Shown in pieces: positions 1-7,175 of a stretch of DNA of 64,000 bases; the first letter of the stretch is position 1, and the number at the start of each line of letters is the position of its first letter. The notes beneath the pieces are model-generated. The model was not told the DNA's origin. It worked only from the letters and a program-made list of their open reading frames with translations, and did no database searches. The stretch is from Nitrosococcus watsonii C-113 (GTDB taxonomy: Bacteria; Pseudomonadota; Gammaproteobacteria; Nitrosococcales; Nitrosococcaceae). The position numbers and the translations under genes were made by a program. The stretch is taken from positions 1,487,001-1,551,000 of the forward strand of contig NC_014315.1 of NCBI RefSeq assembly GCF_000143085.1, given 5' to 3'.

Positions 1-1
1 G

Positions 2-76
2 CCTTCCGTCAGTGGCGAGGAAGGACGCCGGGCTTTGGCTATTGCCCTCCAGATTAACCACATGCTGGGTGTTTAG
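2..76 (+). CDS. C-terminal end of a Gfo/Idh/MocA-type sugar dehydrogenase (partial)
   Basis: The first 25 codons of the window are open and end at TAG 74-76. The peptide contains PSVSGEEGRRALAIALQI, which resembles the extreme C terminus of NAD(P)-dependent Gfo/Idh/MocA oxidoreductases (the conserved SGEEG-R-AL pattern). The next gene is a DegT/DnrJ/EryC1 aminotransferase. A dehydrogenase making a 3-keto sugar for such an aminotransferase is a known pairing in WbpB/WbpE-type amino sugar pathways. Only the tail is visible, so substrate and full identity are inferred from family pattern and neighbour. Confidence 0.5.
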   Translation, partial: PSVSGEEGRRALAIALQINHMLGV

Positions 77-134
77 ACAACGCTATGATAAGCCTGGCTA
101 GGGTAGCTTGCGCCCGCCGGGAATGGAGACTTTT

Positions 135-1241
135 ATGATTCCAATGGTGGATTTAAAGACGCAATATCAAAACCTTCGGGAAGAAATAGAGGCGGGGTTA
201 GAGCAAGCGTTTATTGGTGGCCGATTTATCCTGGGGCCTAATGTGAAAGCCTTCGAAGAGGAAGTGGCCGCTTATGTGGGGGTGGCGCACGGCGTTGGCG
301 TGGCTTCTGGAACCGATGCCCTGCATTTAGCTTTGCTCGCTGCAGGGGTTAGCGCCGGGGATGAGGTGATTACCACACCGTTTACTTTTATTGCAACGGC
401 GGAAGCTATTTGTTATGTGGGCGCCCGTCCCGTATTCGTCGATATCGATGAGAAAACCTTTAATATTGATACGGAGCAGGTGGCGGCAGCGGTTACACCA
501 GCGACCCGTGCTATCCTCCCCGTGCATCTTTTTGGGCAAGCAGCTGATATGGCTGCTTTAGAGGTGATTGCGGCTCGGCATAACCTCTCTATCATAGAAG
601 ACTGTGCTCAATCTTTTGGCGCGGATACTGCCGATAATCGCAAGACTGGCAGTTTAGGACTGGCAGGTTGTTTTAGCTTTTTCCCCAGTAAAAATTTAGG
701 TTGCTATGGAGATGGTGGACTAATTACCACCTCTTCTGAGCGGGTGGCGGAGCACCTCCGGGTGCTGCGGGATCATGGTAGCTGGCAGCGTTACCATCAC
801 TCGGAGCTAGGCTTTAATAGCCGTTTGGATGAGTTGCAAGCTGTAATTTTGAGAGTAAAGTTGAAATATATTGATCAATATAATGCTGAGCGGCGGCGTG
901 TTGCCCAACGTTATGGGGAAGCGCTTGCAGAATTGCCGGATTGTATTCTTCCTTACCAAGAACCCCATGGAACCCATGTTTATCACCAATATACGCTGCT
1001 GTCTCCACACCGGGATGAAATTAGGGCTGCCTTAGCGGCTCAGGAGATTGCCTCGGCGATCTATTATCCGATACCGCTCCATCGGCAAGCCGTTTTTGAG
1101 AGGGCGTACCAGGAAACGCACCTCCCTATCAGTGAACGGGTTGCTAGCCAATGCCTTTCATTGCCCATCTTTCCCGAGATGAGTGATCTTCAGGTGGATA
1201 GGGTTGCTGCAATTATTCGGAGTACGCTGCTTGGAAAATAG
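135..1241 (+). CDS. DegT/DnrJ/EryC1 family PLP sugar aminotransferase
   Basis: About 368 residues of a fold-type I PLP aminotransferase that aminates keto-sugar nucleotides. The N terminus MIPMVDLKTQYQNL is typical of the family. GVASGTDALHLAL binds the cofactor phosphate, EDCAQSFGA supplies the aspartate that contacts the pyridine ring, and FFPSKNLGCYGDGG contains the Schiff-base lysine. ATG 135 is chosen because GGAG at 125-128 sits six bases upstream; an in-frame ATG at 123 and a TTG at 108 are less well placed. It follows the dehydrogenase tail and overlaps lpxB. The context suggests an acetamido sugar for the cell surface (WbpE/WlbC-like), but the substrate cannot be read from sequence. 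Confidence 0.85.
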   Translation: MIPMVDLKTQYQNLREEIEAGLEQAFIGGRFILGPNVKAFEEEVAAYVGVAHGVGVASGTDALHLALLAAGVSAGDEVITTPFTFIATAEAICYVGARPVFVDIDEKTFNIDTEQVAAAVTPATRAILPVHLFGQAADMAALEVIAARHNLSIIEDCAQSFGADTADNRKTGSLGLAGCFSFFPSKNLGCYGDGGLITTSSERVAEHLRVLRDHGSWQRYHHSELGFNSRLDELQAVILRVKLKYIDQYNAERRRVAQRYGEALAELPDCILPYQEPHGTHVYHQYTLLSPHRDEIRAALAAQEIASAIYYPIPLHRQAVFERAYQETHLPISERVASQCLSLPIFPEMSDLQVDRVAAIIRSTLLGK

Positions 1242-2394
1242 CGCCCCCTTAGTGGCCATCGTGGCCGGTGAAGCTTCAGGAGATCAGCATGCCGCCCACT
1301 TGATCCGTGGGGTGAGAAAAATAGCCCCCGATGTTCGCTTTTGCGGCATTGCAGGACCTCAGATGCGGGCTGCTGGTGTAGAGCCGTTGTTTGATTCCTC
1401 TCGGCTTGCCGTGGTGGGCCTGGTGGAAGTTTTATCTCATTTTAAGGAGATTTATGGGGCAATGGGAAAGATGCGCCATTTTCTTGAGAAAAAACATCCT
1501 GATCTGCTGATTCTGGTGGACTATCCGGAATTTAACCTCCGTTTGGCTAAGAGAGCAAAAGCACTGGGCATTAAGGTGCTTTATTATATTAGCCCTCAGG
1601 TGTGGGCTTGGCGACAGTATCGGGTGCATCAAATTGGGCAGGTAGTGGATATGATGGCCGTGGTATTGCCTTTTGAGGTTCCCTTTTATGAGCAGGCGGG
1701 AGTCCCGGTTAATTTTGTTGGGAACCCTTTGGAGCATGAGGTCAAAAGCCAATTGAATCGCAGTGAAGCAATAGCTGAGTTTGGCTTTAATCCTCGCTGT
1801 AAAACCCTGGGTTTACTCCCCGGAAGCCGCCACAGCGAAATAAAGCGATTGTTGCCCGTATTGCTTGAGGCTGCGGCGCGTATTTATTCGGAGGAGCCTG
1901 ACGTTCAATATTTATTACCCCTCGCCGCAACACTCAATGAGACTGATTTGACTCCCTATTTAAAAGAATACCGGCTTCCTTTGAGAATAATTCCTGATCG
2001 CTCCTATGATGTTATGGCGGCCTGCGATGCCATGGTCGCGGCATCCGGCACGGTTACTCTGGAAGCTGCCTTGATGGGCGTACCCCTGATTGTTATTTAC
2101 AAAATGAACCCGTTGAGCTATTGGCTGGGGCGCCTGCTAATTAAGGTTGACCATATTGCTCTTTGCAATATTGTTGCAGGTGAGGGTGTGGCACCCGAGC
2201 TAATCCAGCAGGACGCCTCCCCGGAACGGATAGCCCTGGAAGCATTAAATTTATTAAGGGATAAGGAGCGCAGGCGAGCCATGCAGCAAAAATTTTATGC
2301 GATTAGGCATACATTAGGCGCAGGCGCTCAGTGTACGATTGCCGAACTTACCGTGGCGATGCTGGAAGGAGAAAGTTCGGGGAGGGCGGCCTAG
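1231..2394 (+). CDS. lpxB: Lipid-A-disaccharide synthase LpxB
   Basis: GT19 glycosyltransferase that joins UDP-2,3-diacylglucosamine to lipid X to form the beta-1,6 disaccharide of lipid A at the inner face of the inner membrane. VAIVAGEASGDQHAAHLI at the N terminus, YYISPQVWAWRQ in the middle and LLPGSRHSEIKRLLPV are LpxB signatures. The TTG at 1231 is preferred as start: it has GGAG at 1219-1222 and yields MENSAPLVAIV, about 387 residues, the normal family size. It overlaps the end of the aminotransferase by 11 bases, so the two are probably co-translated. It converges on lpxA with four bases between the stops. Confidence 0.93.
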   Translation: MENSAPLVAIVAGEASGDQHAAHLIRGVRKIAPDVRFCGIAGPQMRAAGVEPLFDSSRLAVVGLVEVLSHFKEIYGAMGKMRHFLEKKHPDLLILVDYPEFNLRLAKRAKALGIKVLYYISPQVWAWRQYRVHQIGQVVDMMAVVLPFEVPFYEQAGVPVNFVGNPLEHEVKSQLNRSEAIAEFGFNPRCKTLGLLPGSRHSEIKRLLPVLLEAAARIYSEEPDVQYLLPLAATLNETDLTPYLKEYRLPLRIIPDRSYDVMAACDAMVAASGTVTLEAALMGVPLIVIYKMNPLSYWLGRLLIKVDHIALCNIVAGEGVAPELIQQDASPERIALEALNLLRDKERRRAMQQKFYAIRHTLGAGAQCTIAELTVAMLEGESSGRAA

Positions 2395-2398
2395 AGGC

Positions 2399-3169
2399 TT
2401 ATTCGGCTGAACTTTTAGCGGCAAAGCGGTGAAGGCCGCGTTTTGATTTTGCTGCTAGCCAGCTTTTCAGGTAAGAGAGTTCGGGCGTTTCCGTGAGTGG
2501 GTTTAAATCTAAGTTGTTGCGAAGCCGCCAGAAGGCTTGCTCAAGCGTCCGGTAACGTTCTCCTTTGATGCCTGCCCGGCGCAGTCCTATGGTATTAAGT
2601 CGATAGTGGCGGACAGGGTGTCCCCCGACAATACTGTAGGGGAGGACATCCTGGCCCACGGAACCATGGCCTTGTACCATAGCATAAGCGCCTATCCGGC
2701 AATGCTGATGCACCACCGCACCTCCCCCCAGAACGGCGTGGGAGCCTATTTCCACGTGTCCTCCGAGCAAAACGTTATTGGTGAGAATAACACCCTGGCC
2801 GATAGTGCAATCATGGGCCACATGGGAATAAGCCATCAAATAACATTGGTTCCCTATTTGGGTCGGGTGGGTTGGATCTGTTGACCGATGGAGAGTGACC
2901 CCTTCCCGCAAGGTATTATCATGGCCGATAATGATCCAGGTCTCCAGATCACTGAAAGTAAGATCTTGTGGCGTACCGCCAATGACCGCGTGGGCATGAA
3001 TTTGGTTACGATTTCCTATCTGCGTAAAGGGATGGATAACCGCATGGGGACCAATGATGCTTTCCTCGCCAATACTCACTGGAGAGCCGATAACCGCATA
3101 AGGCCCGATAATGATATCTTTACCTAGCTTGGCTTCGGGAGCAACCACTGCGGTGGGATGGATTTTCAT
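2399..3169 (-). CDS. lpxA: UDP-N-acetylglucosamine O-acyltransferase LpxA
   Basis: First enzyme of lipid A synthesis: transfers R-3-hydroxyacyl from ACP to the 3-OH of UDP-GlcNAc. The N-terminal two thirds are hexapeptide repeats of a left-handed beta helix (IHPTAVVAPEAKLG, IGPYAVIG, IGPHAVIHPF). MAYSHVAHDCTIG contains the catalytic histidine region, and the helical C-terminal domain includes NTIGLRRAGI. Length 256 residues is close to the usual ~262. The gene is convergent with lpxB and is not linked to fabZ or lpxD here, unlike the common lpxD-fabZ-lpxA-lpxB order, so the cluster has been rearranged. Confidence 0.95.
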   Translation of the reverse strand: MKIHPTAVVAPEAKLGKDIIIGPYAVIGSPVSIGEESIIGPHAVIHPFTQIGNRNQIHAHAVIGGTPQDLTFSDLETWIIIGHDNTLREGVTLHRSTDPTHPTQIGNQCYLMAYSHVAHDCTIGQGVILTNNVLLGGHVEIGSHAVLGGGAVVHQHCRIGAYAMVQGHGSVGQDVLPYSIVGGHPVRHYRLNTIGLRRAGIKGERYRTLEQAFWRLRNNLDLNPLTETPELSYLKSWLAAKSKRGLHRFAAKSSAE

Positions 3170-3293
3170 CCTTGTTGCTTATCTCGTTTGGAAAGGTAAT
3201 GGCTGGATAAAGCAGATTTTTGCAAGAAGGAGGGGATAAATCCTAACAAGCTATTTGCTAACTATAATAGTCTTGGCATCTTTAATCAGGGGT

Positions 3294-3323
3294 GTTAGGC
3301 AGGAAATTATTTTCCTGCCTAAC
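3294..3323. terminator. Perfect 13-bp hairpin between lpxA and smbP
   Basis: GTTAGGCAGGAAA at 3294-3306 pairs perfectly with TTTCCTGCCTAAC at 3311-3323 around a TTAT loop. It lies 40 bases beyond the smbP stop in the direction of its transcription. There is no clear U tract on either strand, so a terminator or mRNA-end protector role is inferred from position and stability only. Confidence 0.5.
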
Positions 3324-3362
3324 GGGTTCTTAACCGCCAATAGAATTTTTGGCTAAACAGCT

Positions 3363-3780
3363 TTAGTGCCCGTACCCGCCGCCACTGCTACTTCCACTTC
3401 CATGTTGTTCATGATCCATGCCGCCTCCATGCTCTGCTTTCGCGGCAGCTTCCAAATGTTTTATGCCTTCATTGATATGTTGCGTAGCGGAATCGGCGTT
3501 GCCTTCCTTGCTCTCCTTAATTCCTAGCTCTAAATGCTCAATGGCTACGTCGAGATGTTCTTTTTCCTCGCCTTTAGCCTCCTTTTCAGCAGCCTTGGCA
3601 TGCTCTAAAGCTTTTTCTGCATGCTCTGTGATTGCTTCTGCCTGCCCGTCTTTACCGGAGGCGACGGCCATACCGGCATGCTCTAGCGCTTTGCCTAAGT
3701 GATCGCTTGCTTGGGCCATACCGCTTGCCGCGAGGATTTAACGCGCATGCCATTAACACGGTAGTTAATTTGTATTTCAT
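3363..3780 (-). pseudogene. smbP: SmbP-like small metal-binding protein with frameshifted signal peptide
   Basis: The open frame from ATG 3719 encodes 118 residues of short histidine-bearing helical repeats (HLGKALEHAG, HAEKALEHAKAAEK, HLDVAIEHLELG, HINEGIKHLEAA) and a Gly/Ser/His tail ending GGGYGH. This resembles the periplasmic SmbP metal-binding protein described from Nitrosomonas. ATG 3780, with AAGGAG about eleven bases upstream, opens a signal peptide start (MKYKLTTVLMACAL). Reading one A fewer in the run at 3737-3739 continues it as ILAASGMAQA and joins it in frame to SDHLGK. So either a one-base insertion has broken export or there is a sequencing error. Without the repair the product starting at 3719 would stay cytoplasmic. 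Confidence 0.75.
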
Positions 3781-3999
3781 TTCTTTGTATTCTCCTTCAG
3801 TGGTTTTGGGTCAATTTGTTTTTTCTAGCCCTTCGTATTTTCCCGCTTTTTTATGTACGCCCTAAGTTTGAAATAGGCAACGAAAGACAGAGTCAGATCT
3901 AGCAGGGAGAAGGCAAGCTGTCAAGGAGATTCGCTTTCTTAACTCGCTGCCTAAGAGGTGTTGTTGTGTCAAAAAAAAACCAAAGGAAGCAGAAGCCTG

Positions 4000-4791
4000 T
4001 TACCATTTGTTTCTAAGCTCCCTTAATTTTAAAAATACTGTCTTCGGATCGGGAGCTTTAGGCAAGTCAGGAAAAGCTTCATGGAGTTTTCCGATTAAAG
4101 TAGAGTTACCGAGTCGGAAAAAAGTATTAATTTCTTTTTCTAATGCCAAGGTTGATACAAAAGCGTGGTTGGGATTTTGCGATTTAACTTCAGCGAGCAG
4201 TGCCATGGCCCGCCTGTTATCCGGTTCCCGGTCCAAGGTAAAACGCAAATTATTTTCCATATACTCATGGCCTGGATAAATCCGAGTGTCATCGGGAAGT
4301 AAGGCAAGCTGTTGCGTGAACGTGGCGTAAAGCGCGCTTGGATCCCCCCCATTGTGGCAATTACCGGCGCCCGCGTTGAATAAAGTATCGCCGCAGAACA
4401 GTGCCGGAGGATCGCTGGGGACGAATAGGCATAGATGGCTCATGGTATGGCCAGGGGTATCTAGAACCTCTAGCTTGACTCTTTCGCCTATTTTTACCCT
4501 ATCTCCCGCTGCCAGACCTTTATCAACACCCCTAATTTTATTTCTGGCCTTATGGTGGGCGAGCAATTTACTCTGGGTCTGGGCAATGATAGCCTCATTA
4601 CCTCCGGTATGATCGCCATGCTCGTGGGTGTTGAGTATCTGCGTGATTCGCCAGCCGTTGCGCTTGGCTGTGGCGAGACACTGGCGATGATCCAGGGGAT
4701 CAATGGCTAGCGCCTCACCGGTTTCCGGGCATGCAATCAGGTAATTAAAATTACGATAAGCATTAGCCGTCCAAATTTGCTCGATGAGCAT
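4000..4791 (-). CDS. gloB: Hydroxyacylglutathione hydrolase (glyoxalase II)
   Basis: Metallo-beta-lactamase-fold thioesterase that hydrolyses S-lactoylglutathione to D-lactate and glutathione, finishing methylglyoxal detoxification in the cytosol. THEHGDHTGG holds the HxHxDH binuclear metal site. DTPGHTMSHLC and FCGDTLFNAGAGN give the next histidine and bridging aspartate, and YPGHEYMENNLRF is the GloB-specific glutathione-binding region. The C-terminal GloB extension is present, giving 263 residues against ~255 usual. The start is three bases after the ispG stop, so both probably share a transcript. Confidence 0.95.
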   Translation of the reverse strand: MLIEQIWTANAYRNFNYLIACPETGEALAIDPLDHRQCLATAKRNGWRITQILNTHEHGDHTGGNEAIIAQTQSKLLAHHKARNKIRGVDKGLAAGDRVKIGERVKLEVLDTPGHTMSHLCLFVPSDPPALFCGDTLFNAGAGNCHNGGDPSALYATFTQQLALLPDDTRIYPGHEYMENNLRFTLDREPDNRRAMALLAEVKSQNPNHAFVSTLALEKEINTFFRLGNSTLIGKLHEAFPDLPKAPDPKTVFLKLRELRNKW

Positions 4792-4794
4792 TAT

Positions 4795-5940
4795 TTATGC
4801 AGTCTCTGTTCGTTCCGAGATGATGATATCGAGTTCCTCTTTCAAGCGAGGTAAAATATCATGGTAGCTATAGCTGCCGAGTGTTTTGCTGCCCCGCTTG
4901 AGGTTAACAGCCTTAGGTCCGCACCAAAGCCCCAGATCAGCATCATCGGTTTCCCCAGGTCCATTGACGCGGCAGCCCATGACGGCAATAGTAACTGCGT
5001 AATTGGCAGCATATTCGGTCATTGCTTTCACTTCCTGGGCTAGATCGATGAAGGCTTCATTTTCTACCCGGGAGCAGCTAGGACAGCTAATGATATTAAG
5101 GGATTTAAGGCCGTAGTCCACTACACTGCGTACCCGTCCAGCGGCGATGTCGGCAAGAATATGACGGCCCGCTTCGATCTCATCTCCCTTACGGTCAAAG
5201 GGCAAGGTGAGGGAAACCCGGATGGTATCGCCAATACCGCGACTGATAAGCTGCTCAAAGGCGATTCGGGTTTTGATAACCCCCTCCGGTGGCATACCCG
5301 CTTCAGTTACCCCAAGATGCAGAGGAATATCGGGACGCTCAGCAGCAAAGCGCTGGTTGAGCTCAATGACCTTCGCGGGATCTGAGTCCTTGAGGGAAAC
5401 GCAGTAGCGGATAAAGCCAAGCGTGTCTAGTAATTCACAGTGCTCCAGGGCGCTTGCTAGCATGGGTGAGATGGAGTCGCCCTCGGAAAATTGGGAAGCC
5501 TTGGCTGGGTCAACTGAACCTCCATTAACTCCGATGCGGATAGCACAATCATTTTCACCCGCCACTTCCAGCAAAAATTTTACCTTATCTTGCCAAGGTT
5601 TTTGCCGTTCGTGGTGGTAGAGGTGTCCAGGATTATAGCGAATCTTATCTACATGAGGAGCTACCGTTTTGGCAAGCCGGTAATTTTCCTGCAGATCGAC
5701 TGACAGATTAGCTTGAGTTTGCTGCCGGATCTCGATAAGAGCTTCTACGTCCCGTTTGGTATCTACGGCAACACGCACCACATCAGCGCCGGCCTTTATT
5801 AAATCGTTGATCTGCTTTACGGTAGCGCCCACATCCCGGGTGTGGGTGGCACACATACTCTGTACCGCTACCGGATTTTTATCACCAATCGTGATAGTGC
5901 CGATACGGACGGGGCGAGTCGGGTTGCGGGGAAGTTCCAA
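4795..5940 (-). CDS. ispG: 4-hydroxy-3-methylbut-2-enyl diphosphate synthase IspG (GcpE)
   Basis: Penultimate MEP-pathway enzyme; a [4Fe-4S] protein that reduces MEcPP to HMBPP. The N-terminal TIM barrel begins [20 protein letters not shown]. The C-terminal cluster ligands are the two cysteines of SCPSCSR and the one in [10 protein letters not shown], the latter followed by the catalytic-region glutamate. Length 381 matches the family. It lies behind hpnL and in front of gloB on the same strand, inside a block of isoprenoid and hopanoid genes, which suggests co-supply of C5 units for hopanoids. Confidence 0.96.
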   Translation of the reverse strand: MELPRNPTRPVRIGTITIGDKNPVAVQSMCATHTRDVGATVKQINDLIKAGADVVRVAVDTKRDVEALIEIRQQTQANLSVDLQENYRLAKTVAPHVDKIRYNPGHLYHHERQKPWQDKVKFLLEVAGENDCAIRIGVNGGSVDPAKASQFSEGDSISPMLASALEHCELLDTLGFIRYCVSLKDSDPAKVIELNQRFAAERPDIPLHLGVTEAGMPPEGVIKTRIAFEQLISRGIGDTIRVSLTLPFDRKGDEIEAGRHILADIAAGRVRSVVDYGLKSLNIISCPSCSRVENEAFIDLAQEVKAMTEYAANYAVTIAVMGCRVNGPGETDDADLGLWCGPKAVNLKRGSKTLGSYSYHDILPRLKEELDIIISERTETA

Positions 5941-6048
5941 TGGTTACTCTCCTTAGTAGATTAAATAGGCAGATCTTAGCGAGGTTGCTTCAATCTTAGC
6001 TGTTTCCAAGCTGGGGAACAAGCATCGGGTAGGTAGAAAATCCAGAGA

Positions 6049-7065
6049 TTAGTTGCCCAGGGAAGTGTCAGTCGGGAGTTGCTTAGAGGGGGATTTAGCC
6101 TGTTGCCACAGATGTTTTCCCTCCATGAATTGCCAGACTATGATCCCCGGAACGCCTAGACATAGCTCTCGTATCCGGCGGGTTAAAGCCAAAGCCAAGC
6201 TAGCGCTATAAGGAATCCCAATTAGGCCGCCGAGGATAATATATCCGCCTTCTAGAATCCCCAAGGCGCCAGGAATAAAAAAGGCCGCGCCTTTGACCGC
6301 CTGGGCTAAACTTTCAATCATCAGAGCCTCAAGCCAGCCTATGGGATGGTTGAGAAAATAAAGTGCCAGCCAGACTTCACCAGCACCTAACAGCCAGCCA
6401 AGGAATGTCCAATAAAAACTTCGCAATATCCGGTGGCGTTGTTTATAAAGTTGGATGACCGAGGCATCAAGGGCGTCGCCACCGCCAGCTAAAGTAAGCC
6501 ATTTACGGCCACCGGAGAGGTGCTCAAGCCGCCGTGCTAGCCAGCCAAACAAACCTCTTTGTTGAAACCAATAAAAGCCGATGATGGGCAAAAGACTGAA
6601 TGCCGTACCGATGAAAATTCCCTGGGCTAGTTTCCCTTCCCCCAGAAAGAAGGTAAGCAGGCTAAGCCCCAAGAGGGTAAAGAACACTTGAGAAAAAACC
6701 GCTAGAGTAAGATTGACCACGACACTGGCGCCAGCTTGGGAGGCGGGTACCTGGTGTTGGCCAAGCAAGCGGAACTTGACTAGTCCTCCGCCTACCTGGG
6801 CTACGGGCAGCAGACTGTTCACGGATTCGCCAATCCAACGAACTAAAAGAAGGGTGTAAAACCGTGGCCGGTAAGCTTGGTCTAATAGTACACGCCAGCC
6901 GAGAGTATCGGCGATCATGGGAATTAAATGGAACAGAACAACCACGGCTAAACCCCAGCCCGCCATTACCAAGGCAGAGGTTACTTGGGTAAACCCTTCG
7001 TTGGCAACTAACACAAGAAATAGGGTGAGTCCGGCAAGAAATGCAATATAGGCAGCGAGCCTCAC
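6049..7065 (-). CDS. hpnL: HpnL-like flippase-domain membrane protein
   Basis: About 338 residues with roughly eight hydrophobic segments (for example AYIAFLAGLTLFLVLVANEG, near the N terminus) and the motif RWIGESVNSLLPVAQVGG. That motif is characteristic of the lysylphosphatidylglycerol-synthase membrane domain/UPF0104 family, of which HpnL is the hopanoid-locus member. The role of HpnL is not established; lipid movement is the usual proposal. The assignment leans on its place between hpnN and ispG. The 110 bases to hpnN leave room for a separate promoter. Confidence 0.75.
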   Translation of the reverse strand: MRLAAYIAFLAGLTLFLVLVANEGFTQVTSALVMAGWGLAVVVLFHLIPMIADTLGWRVLLDQAYRPRFYTLLLVRWIGESVNSLLPVAQVGGGLVKFRLLGQHQVPASQAGASVVVNLTLAVFSQVFFTLLGLSLLTFFLGEGKLAQGIFIGTAFSLLPIIGFYWFQQRGLFGWLARRLEHLSGGRKWLTLAGGGDALDASVIQLYKQRHRILRSFYWTFLGWLLGAGEVWLALYFLNHPIGWLEALMIESLAQAVKGAAFFIPGALGILEGGYIILGGLIGIPYSASLALALTRRIRELCLGVPGIIVWQFMEGKHLWQQAKSPSKQLPTDTSLGN

Positions 7066-7175
7066 TTTAATGAATCCTTTGATTTCTAGGGCTTATAAAG
7101 CCGCGGCAGTACAAAAAAAGAAAGTATAAAAAAGCAATATAGCATGTCATCGAGCCGTTGGAATTAAGGTTATTT

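Noticed and set aside
108-134. TTG 108 or ATG 123 as start of the DegT aminotransferase.
   Set aside because: ATG 135 has GGAG at the right distance and gives the family N terminus MIPMVDLK.
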